A stretch of 52,684 bases of DNA from Pseudomonadota bacterium. Its GTDB lineage: Bacteria > Pseudomonadota > Gammaproteobacteria > Burkholderiales > Burkholderiaceae_C. Both the position numbers and the translations under genes were made by a program. Positions within the stretch are counted from its first letter, which is position 1. Each line of letters begins with the position of its first letter. A model generated the notes under the pieces. The model saw only the letters and a list, made by a program, of their open reading frames with translations. It was not told where the DNA came from and ran no database searches. Shown here piece by piece: positions 8,497 to 18,685 of this stretch. Location of the stretch: positions 1 through 52,684 of the forward strand of contig JAKAZQ010000021.1 in NCBI GenBank assembly GCA_021815805.1, in the 5' to 3' direction.

Positions 8497-9318
8497 ATGG
8501 ACGCCGTGCGCCTGGGGCCGCTGCTGCTGCCGACCACGCCCCTGCTGCTGCTGGTGTCGTGGTGGCTGGGCGATGCGCTGGCGCGCTGGCTGGCACGCCG
8601 CGGCGGTGTCGCGGCGCGCCCCGGCCCGAGCCTGCTCGCCGCGGCAGTGCTCGGGCTGGTCGCGGCGCGCGTCGCCTTCGTCGTGCGCTGGTGGCCGCAC
8701 TACCACGGCGTGACGGCGCTGCTGGATGTGCGCGACGGCGGCTTCGATGCGTTGGCCGGCTGGCTGGCGGCGCTGCTCGTGGTGTGCGTCGCGGGCCTGC
8801 GCCGCGCCGCGCTGCGCCGCCCCGTCGCCGCCGGTTTCGCCACGGCGCTGCTGCTCGTGCTGGGCGGCCAGGCCACGCTGCGCGCGCTGCAGCCGCCGCC
8901 GCGTCCGCTGCCGCAGCTGCGGCTGGTCGATCTGCAGGGCAACCGCGTGTCGTTGTCGGCGCTGCGCGGACGACCGCTGGTCATCAACCTGTGGGCCACC
9001 TGGTGCCCGCCGTGCCGGCGCGAGCTGCCGATGCTGCTCGAGCAGGCCGCGCAGCAGCGCGACGCGCGCATCGTGCTCGTCGACCAGGGCGATACGGCGC
9101 CGGCGGTGCGGGCGTTGCTGCGCAGCCTCGGACACGCACATGCGCCGCAGGTGCTGCTGGACGGCGGCCGCGCGCTGGGTGCCTACTACGACGCGCCCGG
9201 CTATCCGACGACCCTGTTCATCGGCGCCGACGGCATGCTGCGGCGCATGTACGTCGGCGCGATGTCGGCCGCCACGCTGCAGCAGGGCATCGAGTACCTG
9301 CAAAGGGGGGCGGGGTGA
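8497..9318 (+). CDS. TlpA-like thiol:disulfide protein with N-terminal membrane domain
   Basis: The 273-residue protein has four hydrophobic segments in residues 1-130 and a C-terminal thioredoxin fold with the redox motif WCPPC (Trp169, Cys170, Cys173). The cis-proline region is seen as GYPTTLFIG. The N-terminal part (RVAFVVRWWPHY, LLDVRDGGFDALAGW) resembles the prolipoprotein diacylglyceryl transferase-like domains fused to TlpA in Burkholderia and Pseudomonas. The thioredoxin domain should face the periplasm; a role in cysteine reduction is inferred. It starts 14 nt after lplT, and its TGA overlaps the GTG of the next gene. Confidence 0.82.
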   Translation: MDAVRLGPLLLPTTPLLLLVSWWLGDALARWLARRGGVAARPGPSLLAAAVLGLVAARVAFVVRWWPHYHGVTALLDVRDGGFDALAGWLAALLVVCVAGLRRAALRRPVAAGFATALLLVLGGQATLRALQPPPRPLPQLRLVDLQGNRVSLSALRGRPLVINLWATWCPPCRRELPMLLEQAAQQRDARIVLVDQGDTAPAVRALLRSLGHAHAPQVLLDGGRALGAYYDAPGYPTTLFIGADGMLRRMYVGAMSAATLQQGIEYLQRGAG

Positions 9319-10298
9319 GCGGGGCGGGGCGGCGCACCGGCGCCGGCGACTCGTGGCTGGCCGCCGGCGGGCTGATGCTCAGCGCGCTGGTCTGGGGGCT
9401 GTCGTGGTGGCCGCTGCGGCATGTCCGCGCGCTGGGCGTGCAGCCGATGTGGACCACCGCGCTGGTCTACCTGCCGGGCGCCGTGCTGGTGCTGCTGCTG
9501 CGCCCGCAGGCGTTGCGCCAGCTGCTGCGCAGTCGCGGGCTGTGGCTGGTGACGCTGTGCGCCGGCGGCGCCAACGTGTGCTTCAACCTCGGCGTCGCGT
9601 GGGGCGACGTCGTGCGCGTGGTGCTGCTGTTCTACCTGATGCCGGTGTGGGCCACGCTGGCGGCGCGCCTGGTGCTGCGCGAGCCCGTCGGCCGCGCCGG
9701 CCTGCTGCGTCTGGCGCTGGCCATGGCGGGTGCGCTGATCGTGCTGTGGCCGAGCGATGGCGGCTGGCCGCTGCCGCGCCACGCTGCCGACTGGCTCGGC
9801 CTGCTCGGCGGCGTGTTCTTCGCGTGCAACAACGTGCTGTTGCGGCGCTTCGCGCAGGCGCCGGCGGCATCGCGCCTGCTCGCCATGTTCGCCGGCGGGG
9901 TGCTCTGCGGCGGCCTGCCGGCCTGGCTGCTGCAGAGCCTGCGACTGGCGCCGCGCCTGCCCCCGCCGAGCGCCGCGTGGCTGCTGCCGGTCGGCCTGCT
10001 CGGGCTGGCGCTTGCCGCCGGAGGGTTCGGCCTGCAATACGGCGCGGCGCGTCTGCCAGCGGCGCTGACCGCGGTGATCATGATGCTGGAGATCGTGTTC
10101 GCCAGCCTGAGTTCGGCGCTGCTCGGAGCCAGCCATCCCGGGCTGCGCACGCTCGCCGGCGGGTTGCTGATCGGCTTCGGCGTGCTGCTGGGCGCGCTCG
10201 CCGAGGCACGCATCGCAAGGATCGCGCGCGACGCCCGCGCGGAGCACAATGACGGCATGCACCAGGCTGCGCGGGCCGCACCAAGGAGATCACCATGA
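9315..10298 (+). CDS. EamA/DMT-family transporter
   Basis: The 327-residue inner-membrane protein has ten predicted helices in two EamA repeats, beginning with the typical GLMLSALVWGLSWWPLRH. Members export amino acids and metabolites; the substrate is unknown. The start is taken as GTG at 9315-9317, overlapping the tlpA-like stop (GTGA), because no ATG or better signal lies before the first helix. The C-terminus (about 295-327) is polar and overlaps the glutathione peroxidase start by 4 nt. This implies translational coupling along the lplT-tlpA-eamA-gpx string. Confidence 0.82.
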   Translation: MSGAGRRTGAGDSWLAAGGLMLSALVWGLSWWPLRHVRALGVQPMWTTALVYLPGAVLVLLLRPQALRQLLRSRGLWLVTLCAGGANVCFNLGVAWGDVVRVVLLFYLMPVWATLAARLVLREPVGRAGLLRLALAMAGALIVLWPSDGGWPLPRHAADWLGLLGGVFFACNNVLLRRFAQAPAASRLLAMFAGGVLCGGLPAWLLQSLRLAPRLPPPSAAWLLPVGLLGLALAAGGFGLQYGAARLPAALTAVIMMLEIVFASLSSALLGASHPGLRTLAGGLLIGFGVLLGALAEARIARIARDARAEHNDGMHQAARAAPRRSP

Positions 10299-10840
10299 CC
10301 GCCCGGATCGAGACTGCCGACGACGCGCAGGCGGGAGCGCCGCAAGGCGCCTCGAGCGTGTTCGACTTCAGCGCCCGCGACATCCACGGCCGCGAGCAGC
10401 CGCTGGCGCGCTGGCGCTCGCAGGTGCTGCTGCTGGTCAATACCGCCAGCGCCTGCGGCTACACCCCGCAGTACGCCGGGCTGCAGGCGCTGTACCACGC
10501 CTACCGCGACCGCGGATTCAGCGTGCTGGGCTTTCCGTGCAATCAGTTCGGCGCGCAGGAGCCGGGGTCGGCGCAGCAGATCGCGGCGTTCTGCGCCACC
10601 AACTACGGGGTCGAGTTCCCGCTGTTCGACAAGATCGACGTCAACGGCGCGCATGCGCATGCGCTGTGGCGCTGGCTGAAGGCGCAGGCCAGCGGGGTAC
10701 TCGGCACCGAGGCGATCAAGTGGAATTTCACCAAGTTCCTGGTCGGCCGCGACGGCCAGGTGATCCGGCGCTACGCTCCGCACACGCAGCCCGATGCGCT
10801 GCGCGGCGACATCGAGATGGCGCTCGACATCCCGGCCTGA
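10295..10840 (+). CDS. Glutathione peroxidase-family thiol peroxidase (Cys type)
   Basis: The 181-residue enzyme reduces peroxides in the cytoplasm. Cys54 in NTASACGYTPQY is the peroxidatic residue (cysteine, not selenocysteine); Gln84 in GFPCNQFG and Trp143-Asn144 in KWNFTKFLV complete the catalytic tetrad. Bacterial Cys-type members often use thioredoxin rather than glutathione; Cys82 could be resolving but this is not certain. An AAGGAGA Shine-Dalgarno lies within the end of the eamA gene. It is the last gene of the string and ends 21 nt from the converging paaY stop. Confidence 0.92.
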   Translation: MTARIETADDAQAGAPQGASSVFDFSARDIHGREQPLARWRSQVLLLVNTASACGYTPQYAGLQALYHAYRDRGFSVLGFPCNQFGAQEPGSAQQIAAFCATNYGVEFPLFDKIDVNGAHAHALWRWLKAQASGVLGTEAIKWNFTKFLVGRDGQVIRRYAPHTQPDALRGDIEMALDIPA

Positions 10841-10861
10841 GCGCGCGCGCGCGCCGGCGCG

Positions 10862-11482
10862 TCACTTCGTCGCGTCGTCGTCGCGCTGGCGCAGTGCCAC
10901 CAGCGGCTGCACGCGTGGCGCGCGCAGTTGCACGCGCTGTTGCGGCATGGCGCGCAGCGGCTCGACCTCGCGCAGGGTCTGCAGACTGCGAAGCGCGAGT
11001 TCCTGGTAGGTGCGCGTGCCCTCGGCCTTCCAGGCCATTTCCTGTTCGGTCAGCGCGCGCTTGATGCGCGCGGGCATGCCGGCGACCAGCGTGCGCGGCG
11101 GAATCCGCATGGCCGCGGGCACGAAGGCGCAGGCGGCGACGATCGAGCGTTCGCCGACCTCGGCGTCGTCCATCACCACGGCGTTCATGCCGACCAGCGC
11201 ATCACGCTGCACGATGCAACTGTGCAGCACCGCGCCGTGCCCGATGTGTCCGCCGGCATGGACCACCGTGTCGTGTCCGGGAAAGCCGTGCAGCACGCAC
11301 GAGTCCTGCACGTTGCTGCCCTCGTGCAGCACGATGCGTCCGAAGTCCCCGCGCAGGCTCGCGCAGGGTCCGACATAGCAGCCGGCGGCGACCTGGACTT
11401 CGCCGATCAGCACCGCGCTGGGATGCACGTAGGCGTCGGGGTGGACCACGGGGACGACCCCGTCGATGGAATAGCAGGGCAT
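10862..11482 (-). CDS. paaY: Phenylacetate pathway thioesterase / gamma-carbonic anhydrase fold protein PaaY
   Basis: The 206-residue left-handed beta-helix (hexapeptide) protein aligns from end to end by eye with E. coli PaaY (PVV at 11-13, [47 protein letters not shown]). Candidate metal ligands are His65, His82 and His87, as in gamma-carbonic anhydrases. PaaY is described as a thioesterase that removes toxic ring-fission and oxepin CoA by-products of the phenylacetate pathway. It is divergent from paaG and shares the spacer with the PaaR-like operator. Confidence 0.92.
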   Translation of the reverse strand: MPCYSIDGVVPVVHPDAYVHPSAVLIGEVQVAAGCYVGPCASLRGDFGRIVLHEGSNVQDSCVLHGFPGHDTVVHAGGHIGHGAVLHSCIVQRDALVGMNAVVMDDAEVGERSIVAACAFVPAAMRIPPRTLVAGMPARIKRALTEQEMAWKAEGTRTYQELALRSLQTLREVEPLRAMPQQRVQLRAPRVQPLVALRQRDDDATK

Positions 11483-11585
11483 GGTCGGGTTGCAGCCAAA
11501 CGGGTGGAGACATGCGGCGTCGCGGGTCCGCCCGGCGACCCGAGCCAGGCCGCCGCATCAGGGTTTTTCCGGGGACGCCACGGGG

Positions 11586-11615
11586 TTGCCGCGGGCAAAG
11601 CTTCGAGCCTAGTAT
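11586..11615 (+). promoter_or_regulatory. Candidate promoter of the paaG operon
   Basis: TTGCCG (11586-11591) and TAGTAT (11610-11615) are separated by 18 nt, matching the sigma-70 consensus at four of six bases each. The predicted start near 11622 falls inside the palindrome at 11613-11636, so a repressor bound there would block initiation. The leader to paaG would be about 147 nt. Confidence 0.4.
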
Positions 11616-11636
11616 TGACCGACCGGTTGGTCAATA
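11613..11636. promoter_or_regulatory. Probable PaaR operator (24-bp palindrome)
   Basis: Two 12-nt arms, TATTGACCGACC and GGTTGGTCAATA, are complementary except for one pair and abut at the centre (ACCGGT). The core ACCGACCGGT is typical of TetR-family sites, and PaaR-type regulators of phenylacetate genes are known to use such dyads. It lies in the 286-bp spacer between paaY and paaG. It overlaps the predicted paaG start site and also supplies TTGACC as a possible -35 box for paaY on the minus strand. One repressor could therefore control both directions. Confidence 0.75.
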
Positions 11637-11768
11637 TTGCGTCGCGGCGTAGTCTGCGGCGGTGACCGGCCGCGACCGCATGTGCCGGTCTGTGCCTTCC
11701 CCCATCCGCCATTCGCCTGCCCGCGCCCGCCATCCCGTGCGGGCGTGCCGTACTCGCCGATCCTGCCC

Positions 11769-12569
11769 ATGTCCGCCAACGATGTTCCCGTGCTGCTGAG
11801 CGAGCGCGACGGTGCCGTGCTCACGCTGCGTCTGAACCGGCCCGAGGCCCTCAACGCCCTCGACGCCGGGTTGTGCGAGGCGCTGCTGCGCGGGCTCGAA
11901 GGCGCCGCCGCCGATCCGCAGGTGCGCTGCGTGGTGCTGGCGGCCAGTGGGCGCGCGTTCTGCGCCGGCCAGGACCTGCGCGACCCGGCGGTTGCGCCGC
12001 AGGGCGGCGCGAAGGATCTCGGCGCGGTGGTGGCGGCGCGCTACCGCCCGCTGGTGCTGCGCCTGCGCAGCATGCCGGTGCCGACCCTGGCCGCCGTGGG
12101 CGGCGTCGCCGCCGGCGCCGGCGCGGCGCTGGCGCTGCTGTGCGACATCGTGGTCGCGCGGCGCCGCGCCGCGTTCCTGCAGGCCTTCGCCGCGATCGCC
12201 CTGATTCCCGACAGCGGCAGCACCTGGGTGCTGCCGCGGCTGGTCGGGCGCGCCCGCGCCATGGGGCTGTGCCTGCTCGGCGACAAGCTGCCCGCGGCGC
12301 AGGCCGAGGCATACGGACTGATCTGGAAATGCGTCGACGACGAGGCCTTCGACCACGAGGTCGCGGCGCTGGCGCAGCGCCTCGCCGCGCAGCCTGCCCG
12401 CGCGCTGGCGCGCACGCGCGAGCTGCTCGACGCCGGGGCCTCGAGCAGCCTCGAGCAGGCGTTGCAGGCGGAGGCCGAGGCGCAGCGCGAACTCGGCTTC
12501 GCCGCGGATTTCGCGGAGGGCGTCGAGGCCTTCGCGAGCCGGCGCGCGCCGCGTTTCCAGGATCGCTGA
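11769..12569 (+). CDS. paaG: 1,2-epoxyphenylacetyl-CoA isomerase
   Basis: The 266-residue crotonase-fold protein matches E. coli PaaG closely: GRAFCAGQDLRDP near 60-72, KDLGAVVAARYRPLVLRL, GVAAGAGAALALLCDIV forming the oxyanion hole, GRARAMGLCLLGDKL and IWKCVDDE. PaaG converts ring-1,2-epoxyphenylacetyl-CoA to the oxepin and also isomerises the later dehydroadipyl-CoA intermediates. The ATG at 11769 starts the conserved domain. It is the first gene of the plus-strand paa operon. An ordinary enoyl-CoA hydratase (PaaF) is less likely because of the PaaG-specific stretches. Confidence 0.92.
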   Translation: MSANDVPVLLSERDGAVLTLRLNRPEALNALDAGLCEALLRGLEGAAADPQVRCVVLAASGRAFCAGQDLRDPAVAPQGGAKDLGAVVAARYRPLVLRLRSMPVPTLAAVGGVAAGAGAALALLCDIVVARRRAAFLQAFAAIALIPDSGSTWVLPRLVGRARAMGLCLLGDKLPAAQAEAYGLIWKCVDDEAFDHEVAALAQRLAAQPARALARTRELLDAGASSSLEQALQAEAEAQRELGFAADFAEGVEAFASRRAPRFQDR

Positions 12570-12644
12570 ACGCGCCGGCGCGGCGCCGCCACGCCCGACC
12601 CACCCCGGCGCGCCAGCGGCGTGCCGCCCGCAGGAGATCTTCCC

Positions 12645-13136
12645 GTGTCCTCCCCCCGTTCCGTTGTCCCCGATGTCGATGCGCAGCAGGTCGCCGAGCG
12701 CGTGCGCGAGGTCATGCTCGCCGAGGACCATGCGACGCGCGCCCTCGGCATCGCCATCGACGAAGTCGGTCCGGGGCGCGCGCTGGCGCGCATGCGCGTG
12801 CGGCGCGACATGCTCAACGGCTTCGGCATCTGCCACGGCGGACTCATCACCACGCTGGCCGACACCGCCTTTGCCTACGCCTGCAACTCCGCCAACCAGG
12901 TCACGGTGGCGTCCGGCGTGAGCGTCGACTTCGTGGCCCCGGCGCACGAGGGCGACGAACTCAGCGCGTTGTGCGAGCAGCGCACGCAGCAGTCGCGCAC
13001 CGGGGTGTACGACGTGCTCGTGCGCAACCAGCACGGGCACACCGTGGCGCTGATGCGCGGGCGCTCGCACAGGCTGAAGGCGCGCCAGGTGTTCGCCACC
13101 GCAGAGACATCCGGACAGGGCGCACGACAGCCCTGA
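12645..13136 (+). CDS. paaI: Hydroxyphenylacetyl-CoA thioesterase
   Basis: The 163-residue single hotdog-fold thioesterase clears dead-end CoA esters in phenylacetate breakdown. GFGICHGGLITTLADTAFAY carries the family signature with the catalytic Asp, and VDFVAPAHEGDEL is the second conserved strand. The GTG at 12645 was preferred because AGGAG lies 8 nt before it; an ATG at 12621 would give eight extra residues but sits upstream of that ribosome site. It lies 75 nt after paaG and 23 nt before paaK. Confidence 0.9.
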   Translation: MSSPRSVVPDVDAQQVAERVREVMLAEDHATRALGIAIDEVGPGRALARMRVRRDMLNGFGICHGGLITTLADTAFAYACNSANQVTVASGVSVDFVAPAHEGDELSALCEQRTQQSRTGVYDVLVRNQHGHTVALMRGRSHRLKARQVFATAETSGQGARQP

Positions 13137-13159
13137 GCACACACCCCGAGGAGACCACC

Positions 13160-14485
13160 ATGACCGAGGCCCGAAGCGCCTCCGGCGCGGCGCTCGAAGC
13201 CATCGAGCGCGCCAGCCGGGACGAGATCAGCGCGCTGCAGTTGCAGCGCCTGCGCCAGACCCTGCGACACGCCTACGACAACGTGCCGCATTACCGCCAC
13301 GCCTTCGACGCGAAGGGCGTGCATCCGGACGACCTGCGCGGCCTGGAGGACCTGGCGCGCTTCCCGTTCACGAGCAAGGCCGACCTGCGCGACAACTATC
13401 CGTTCGGCATGTTCGCCGTGCCGCGCGAGCAGATCGTGCGCGTGCACGCCTCGTCCGGCACCACCGGCAAGCCGACGGTGGTCGGCTACACGCGTGCCGA
13501 CATCGACACCTGGGCCGATCTGGTGGCGCGCTCGATCCGCGCCGCCGGCGGAAAGCCCGGCGACATCGTGCACGTGGCCTACGGCTACGGACTGTTCACC
13601 GGCGGCCTCGGCGCGCACTACGGCGCCGAGCGCCTGGGCTGCACCGTGGTGCCGGTGTCGGGCGGGCAGACCGAGAAGCAGGTGCAGCTGATCCTGGACT
13701 TCCGCCCCGACATCATCATGGTCACGCCCAGCTACATGCAGGTGCTCGTCGAGCAGTTCGCGCGCCAGGGGCTGGATGCGCGCGACTGCTCGCTGCGCGT
13801 GGGGATCTTCGGCGCCGAGCCGTGGACCGAGGCGATGCGCTCCGAGATCGAGCACAAGGCCGGCATCCGCGCGGTGGACATCTACGGCCTGAGCGAGGTC
13901 ATGGGCCCGGGCGTGGCCAGCGAATGCGTGGAGACGCAGGACGGCCCGGTGATCTGGGAGGATCACTTCTATCCCGAGATCGTCGACCCGCTGAGCGGCG
14001 AGGTGCTGCCCGAGGGCAGCGAGGGCGAACTCGTGTTCACCAGCCTCACCAAGCAGGGCATGCCGGTCATCCGCTACCGCACGCGCGACCTGACCCGGCT
14101 GCTGCCGCCGACGGCACGCGCCTTCCGGCGCATGGGCAAGATCGTCGGGCGCAGCGACGACATGCTGATCGTGCGCGGCGTGAACATGTTCCCGACCCAG
14201 GTCGAGGAGATCGTGCTGCAGCATGAGATGCTGTCGGGGCAGTACCAGATCCACCTCAGTCGCGACGGCCACCTCGACCGCGTCGAGATCCACTGCGAGG
14301 TGCAGCCGGAACACGCCCAGGCCACCGAGGCGCAGCGCGAGCAGGTGGCGCACTGGGTGGCGCATCGCGTGAAGACCCTGGTCGGCCTGAGCACGCGCGT
14401 GCTCGTGCTGCCGCCGGACTCGCTGGAGCGCACGCTGACGGGCAAGGCGCGGCGCGTGTTCGACCATCGGCCGCGTCCGGCCTGA
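13160..14485 (+). CDS. paaK: Phenylacetate-CoA ligase
   Basis: The 441-residue adenylate-forming enzyme activates phenylacetate with ATP and CoA, the first step of the pathway. The AMP-binding P-loop HASSGTTGKPT is at 96-106; YGLSEVMGPGVASEC and the C-terminal GKARRVFDHR are conserved; the length equals the family norm. GAGGAGACC precedes the ATG at 13160. It ends 5 nt before the regulator gene, within the operon. Confidence 0.95.
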   Translation: MTEARSASGAALEAIERASRDEISALQLQRLRQTLRHAYDNVPHYRHAFDAKGVHPDDLRGLEDLARFPFTSKADLRDNYPFGMFAVPREQIVRVHASSGTTGKPTVVGYTRADIDTWADLVARSIRAAGGKPGDIVHVAYGYGLFTGGLGAHYGAERLGCTVVPVSGGQTEKQVQLILDFRPDIIMVTPSYMQVLVEQFARQGLDARDCSLRVGIFGAEPWTEAMRSEIEHKAGIRAVDIYGLSEVMGPGVASECVETQDGPVIWEDHFYPEIVDPLSGEVLPEGSEGELVFTSLTKQGMPVIRYRTRDLTRLLPPTARAFRRMGKIVGRSDDMLIVRGVNMFPTQVEEIVLQHEMLSGQYQIHLSRDGHLDRVEIHCEVQPEHAQATEAQREQVAHWVAHRVKTLVGLSTRVLVLPPDSLERTLTGKARRVFDHRPRPA

Positions 14486-14490
14486 TCCGC

Positions 14491-15158
14491 ATGGCACGAG
14501 GACGAGCACCGCAGTACGACGAGCAGCGTGCGCTGATCCTGGCGCAGGCGGCGCGCCTGTTCGCGCAGCAGGGCTTCATGGCGACGTCGATGAACCAGGT
14601 GGCCGAGGCGTGCGGCCTGTCGAAGGCCGCGCTGTACCACTACTTCCGCGACAAGTTCGCGCTCGCCGCGCACATCGCCGAGACCCACGTGCGACGCCTG
14701 CTCGAGGTGGTGGTGCAGGTGCAGGCGGATTGCGTCGAGCCGCGTCGCCTGCTGCCCGTGCTGATCGAGCATTTCGTGCGCGAGTACGCGAGCGCGCAGC
14801 ACGCGCATCGCGTGCTCACCGAGGACGTGCGCTTCCTCGCCGACGAGGATCGCCGGCGCATCCTCGAGGTCGAGCGCGAGGTCGTGCAGCGCTTCGCCCA
14901 GGCCATCGATGCATTGCGTCCGCAGGCCGCGGCCGGGCGCATGGACAAGGCGCTGGCCATGCTGTTGTTCGGCATGATCAACTGGCTGTTCACCTGGTTC
15001 AAGCCGGGGCGCGAACTCGAGTACGCGCAACTCGCGCCGATCGTCGCCGATCTTTTCCTGCACGGCATGCTGGAAATGACGCTGCCGACGTACCCGGTGG
15101 CCGCCGCAGGCGCCGCCGAATCCGCATCCGACGAACTCTCTTTGCAAAGGAAGACCCC

Positions 15159-15162
<4 letters not shown>
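14491..15162 (+). CDS. paaR: TetR-family regulator of phenylacetate catabolism
   Basis: The 223-residue protein has an N-terminal TetR helix-turn-helix (about 12-58; the recognition part is in CGLSKAALYHYFRDK) and a C-terminal ligand domain. PaaR-type TetR repressors of beta-proteobacteria respond to phenylacetyl-CoA. Here the gene sits between paaK and the thiolase gene, and the palindrome before paaG is the likely target, so autoregulation with the operon is inferred. It overlaps paaJ by 4 nt (ATGA). Confidence 0.88.
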
Positions 15163-16373
<1,211 letters not shown>

Positions 16374-16465
16374 CCGGCCCGCCCGCCAGAGATGCCAGCC
16401 ATGCACGCCAGCCACGCACGCCCGACGCGGCGCACGGCCCCCGTTCTCGACCAGGAACCATGTCC

Positions 16466-18538
16466 ATGACACCCCCCGTATTGCAAAGCCATCTCGCCGG
16501 ACAGTGGTTCGGCAGCGAACCCGGCCAGGCCCTGCGCGACGCCGCCAGCGGCGCGGTGGTCGCGCATACCCACGCCGGGCAGGGCGACTTCGACGCCGCG
16601 CTGCGCCACGGCCGCGAAACAGGCGTGCGCGCGCTGCTCGAGCTCGATTTCCAGCAGCGCGCGGCGCGGCTCAAGGCGCTGGCGCGCCACCTCGCCGAGC
16701 ACAAGGAGACGCTGTACGAATGGTCGCTGTACACCGGGGCGACGCGCAACGACGGCTGGATCGACATCGAGGGCGGCATCGGCACGCTGTTCGCGTATGC
16801 CGGCATGGGGGCCCAGGAGCTGCCCGCCGGCAATGTCGTGCATGAAGGCCCGGTCGTGTCGCTGGGCAAGCAGGGCCACTTCGCGGGCAGCCACATCCTG
16901 GTGCCGCGCGAAGGCGTGGCGGTGCACATCGACGCCTTCAACTTTCCCGTCTGGGGCCTGCTGGAGAAGTTCGCTCCGAGCTTTCTCGCCGGCATGCCGT
17001 GCATCGCCAAGCCGGCCACCGCGACGAGCTACCTGACCTGGGCGCTGGTGCGCCTGATGCTCGAGTCCGGCCTGCTGCCGCCGGGCAGCCTGCAACTGGT
17101 CATCGGCGGCACCGGCGATCTGCTCGACCGCCTGAACGGCCAGGACGCGGTGACCTTCACCGGTTCGGCGGCGACCGCGGCCAGGCTGCGCGCGAATGCC
17201 AACCTGCTGGCGCGCGGGGTGCCCTTCAACGCCGAGGCGGATTCCCTGAACAGCGCCATCCTGGCCCCCGACGTGCAGCAGGGCGACCCCGAGTTCGACC
17301 TGTTCGTGCGCGAGGTGGTACGCGAGATGCGTGTCAAGGCGGGCCAGAAGTGCACCGCGATCCGGCGCATCCTGGTGCCGCGGCGGCATCTGGAGGCGCT
17401 GGGCGAGGCCCTCGCCGGCAAGCTCGCCGCGCTGCGCATCGGCGATCCGCGGCTGCCGGAAGTGCAGATGGGTCCGCTCGCCAGCAAGGAGCAGCAGCAG
17501 GACGTCGGCGCGGCGCTGCAGCGCCTGCGCGCCTGCTGCGACACGCTGTTCGACGGCAGCGCGCAGGCCTCGTGGGCCGGCGTGGGGGCCGAGCAGGGGG
17601 CGTTTTTCGCGCCGACGCTGCTCGCCTGCGCGCGCCCGCGCGACGTTGCCGAGGTGCACGACATCGAGGTCTTCGGCCCGGTCAGCACTCTCATGCCCTA
17701 CGACGAGCTCGACGAGGCGCTGGCGCTGGCGGCGCGCGGCCAGGGCAGCCTGGTGGCCACGCTGGCCACGCGCGACCCCGCGCTCGCCGCGCATGCGGTG
17801 CGCCGCGCCGCCGTGCACCACGGACGCATCCTGGTGCTCGACGAGCAGGCCGCGCAGGAATCGACCGGACACGGCTCGCCGTTGCCGTCGCTCAAGCACG
17901 GCGGGCCCGGGCGCGCCGGCGGGGGCGAGGAACTCGGCGGCATGCGCGCCGTGCAGCACTACCTGCAGCGCGCCGCCGTGCAGGGCTCGCCGACCATGCT
18001 GGCGGCGGTGGTCGGCGAGTACGTGCGCGGCGCGCGACGCATCGAGGGCGACGTGCATCCGTTCCGCAGGCATTTCGAGCAGTTGCGCATCGGCGAGTCC
18101 CTGCTCACCCACCGGCGCACCGTGACGGAGGCCGACATCGTCAATTTCGGATGCCTGTCCGGGGACTATTTCTACATGCATTTCGACGACATCGCGGCGC
18201 GCGAGTCGGCGTTCGGGCAGCGCATCGCGCACGGCTACTTCGTGCTGTCGGCGGCCGCCGGGTTGTTCGTGTCGCCGGCGCCGGGCCCGGTGCTGGCCAA
18301 CTACGGCATGGACAACCTGCGCTTCGTCAAGCCGGTGCGCATCGGCGACACGATTCGCGCGCGCCTGACCTGCAAGCGCAAGATCGATCGCCGCAAGACC
18401 GACGCGCAGGGTCGCGGGCAGGGCGTCGTGGCCTGGGATGTCGAGGTGCGCAACCAGGACGACGAACTGGTCGCCAGCTACGACATTCTCACGCTGGTCG
18501 CCAAGTGCGACCAGCCGGGCCAGGCGCCCGCCGCCTGA
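16466..18538 (+). CDS. paaZ: Bifunctional oxepin-CoA hydrolase / semialdehyde dehydrogenase
   Basis: The 690-residue fusion enzyme opens the seven-membered oxepin-CoA ring and oxidises the resulting aldehyde with NADP+. The N-terminal aldehyde dehydrogenase domain has Cys296 in KAGQKCTAIRR and Glu in NAEADSLN. The C-terminal MaoC-like hydratase domain has Asp567 and His572 in CLSGDYFYMHFD, equivalent to D561/H566 of the E. coli enzyme. The ATG at 16466 was chosen because AGGA is 9 nt upstream; the ATG at 16460 leaves only 3 nt. It is the last gene of the operon. Both active sites look intact. Confidence 0.94.
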   Translation: MTPPVLQSHLAGQWFGSEPGQALRDAASGAVVAHTHAGQGDFDAALRHGRETGVRALLELDFQQRAARLKALARHLAEHKETLYEWSLYTGATRNDGWIDIEGGIGTLFAYAGMGAQELPAGNVVHEGPVVSLGKQGHFAGSHILVPREGVAVHIDAFNFPVWGLLEKFAPSFLAGMPCIAKPATATSYLTWALVRLMLESGLLPPGSLQLVIGGTGDLLDRLNGQDAVTFTGSAATAARLRANANLLARGVPFNAEADSLNSAILAPDVQQGDPEFDLFVREVVREMRVKAGQKCTAIRRILVPRRHLEALGEALAGKLAALRIGDPRLPEVQMGPLASKEQQQDVGAALQRLRACCDTLFDGSAQASWAGVGAEQGAFFAPTLLACARPRDVAEVHDIEVFGPVSTLMPYDELDEALALAARGQGSLVATLATRDPALAAHAVRRAAVHHGRILVLDEQAAQESTGHGSPLPSLKHGGPGRAGGGEELGGMRAVQHYLQRAAVQGSPTMLAAVVGEYVRGARRIEGDVHPFRRHFEQLRIGESLLTHRRTVTEADIVNFGCLSGDYFYMHFDDIAARESAFGQRIAHGYFVLSAAAGLFVSPAPGPVLANYGMDNLRFVKPVRIGDTIRARLTCKRKIDRRKTDAQGRGQGVVAWDVEVRNQDDELVASYDILTLVAKCDQPGQAPAA

Positions 18539-18639
18539 GCCGGCCGGGTTTGCCGAGCGCCTGAGTAGGTGCAGGCCGCGCGGGTCTTTGGCCGGAGCGG
18601 CCCGGCGTGGCGGCGCCGCATGCGCAACAATGATGGGCG

Positions 18640-18657
18640 GGCCGGCGGGTGCCGGCC
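18640..18657 (+). terminator. GC hairpin after the paa operon
   Basis: GGCCGGC and GCCGGCC form a perfect 7-bp stem with a GGGT loop in the 147-bp spacer between paaZ and the adenosyltransferase gene. There is no T-run, so it may equally be a leader hairpin of the next gene. It is the only structure seen in that spacer. Confidence 0.25.
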
Positions 18658-18685
18658 GTTGCGTCAACCCTACCGGAAGCCACGC

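Noticed and set aside
18539..18685. Cobalamin riboswitch before the adenosyltransferase gene
   Set aside because: The spacer is only 147 bp and no B12-box-like sequence was seen; just a short GC hairpin.
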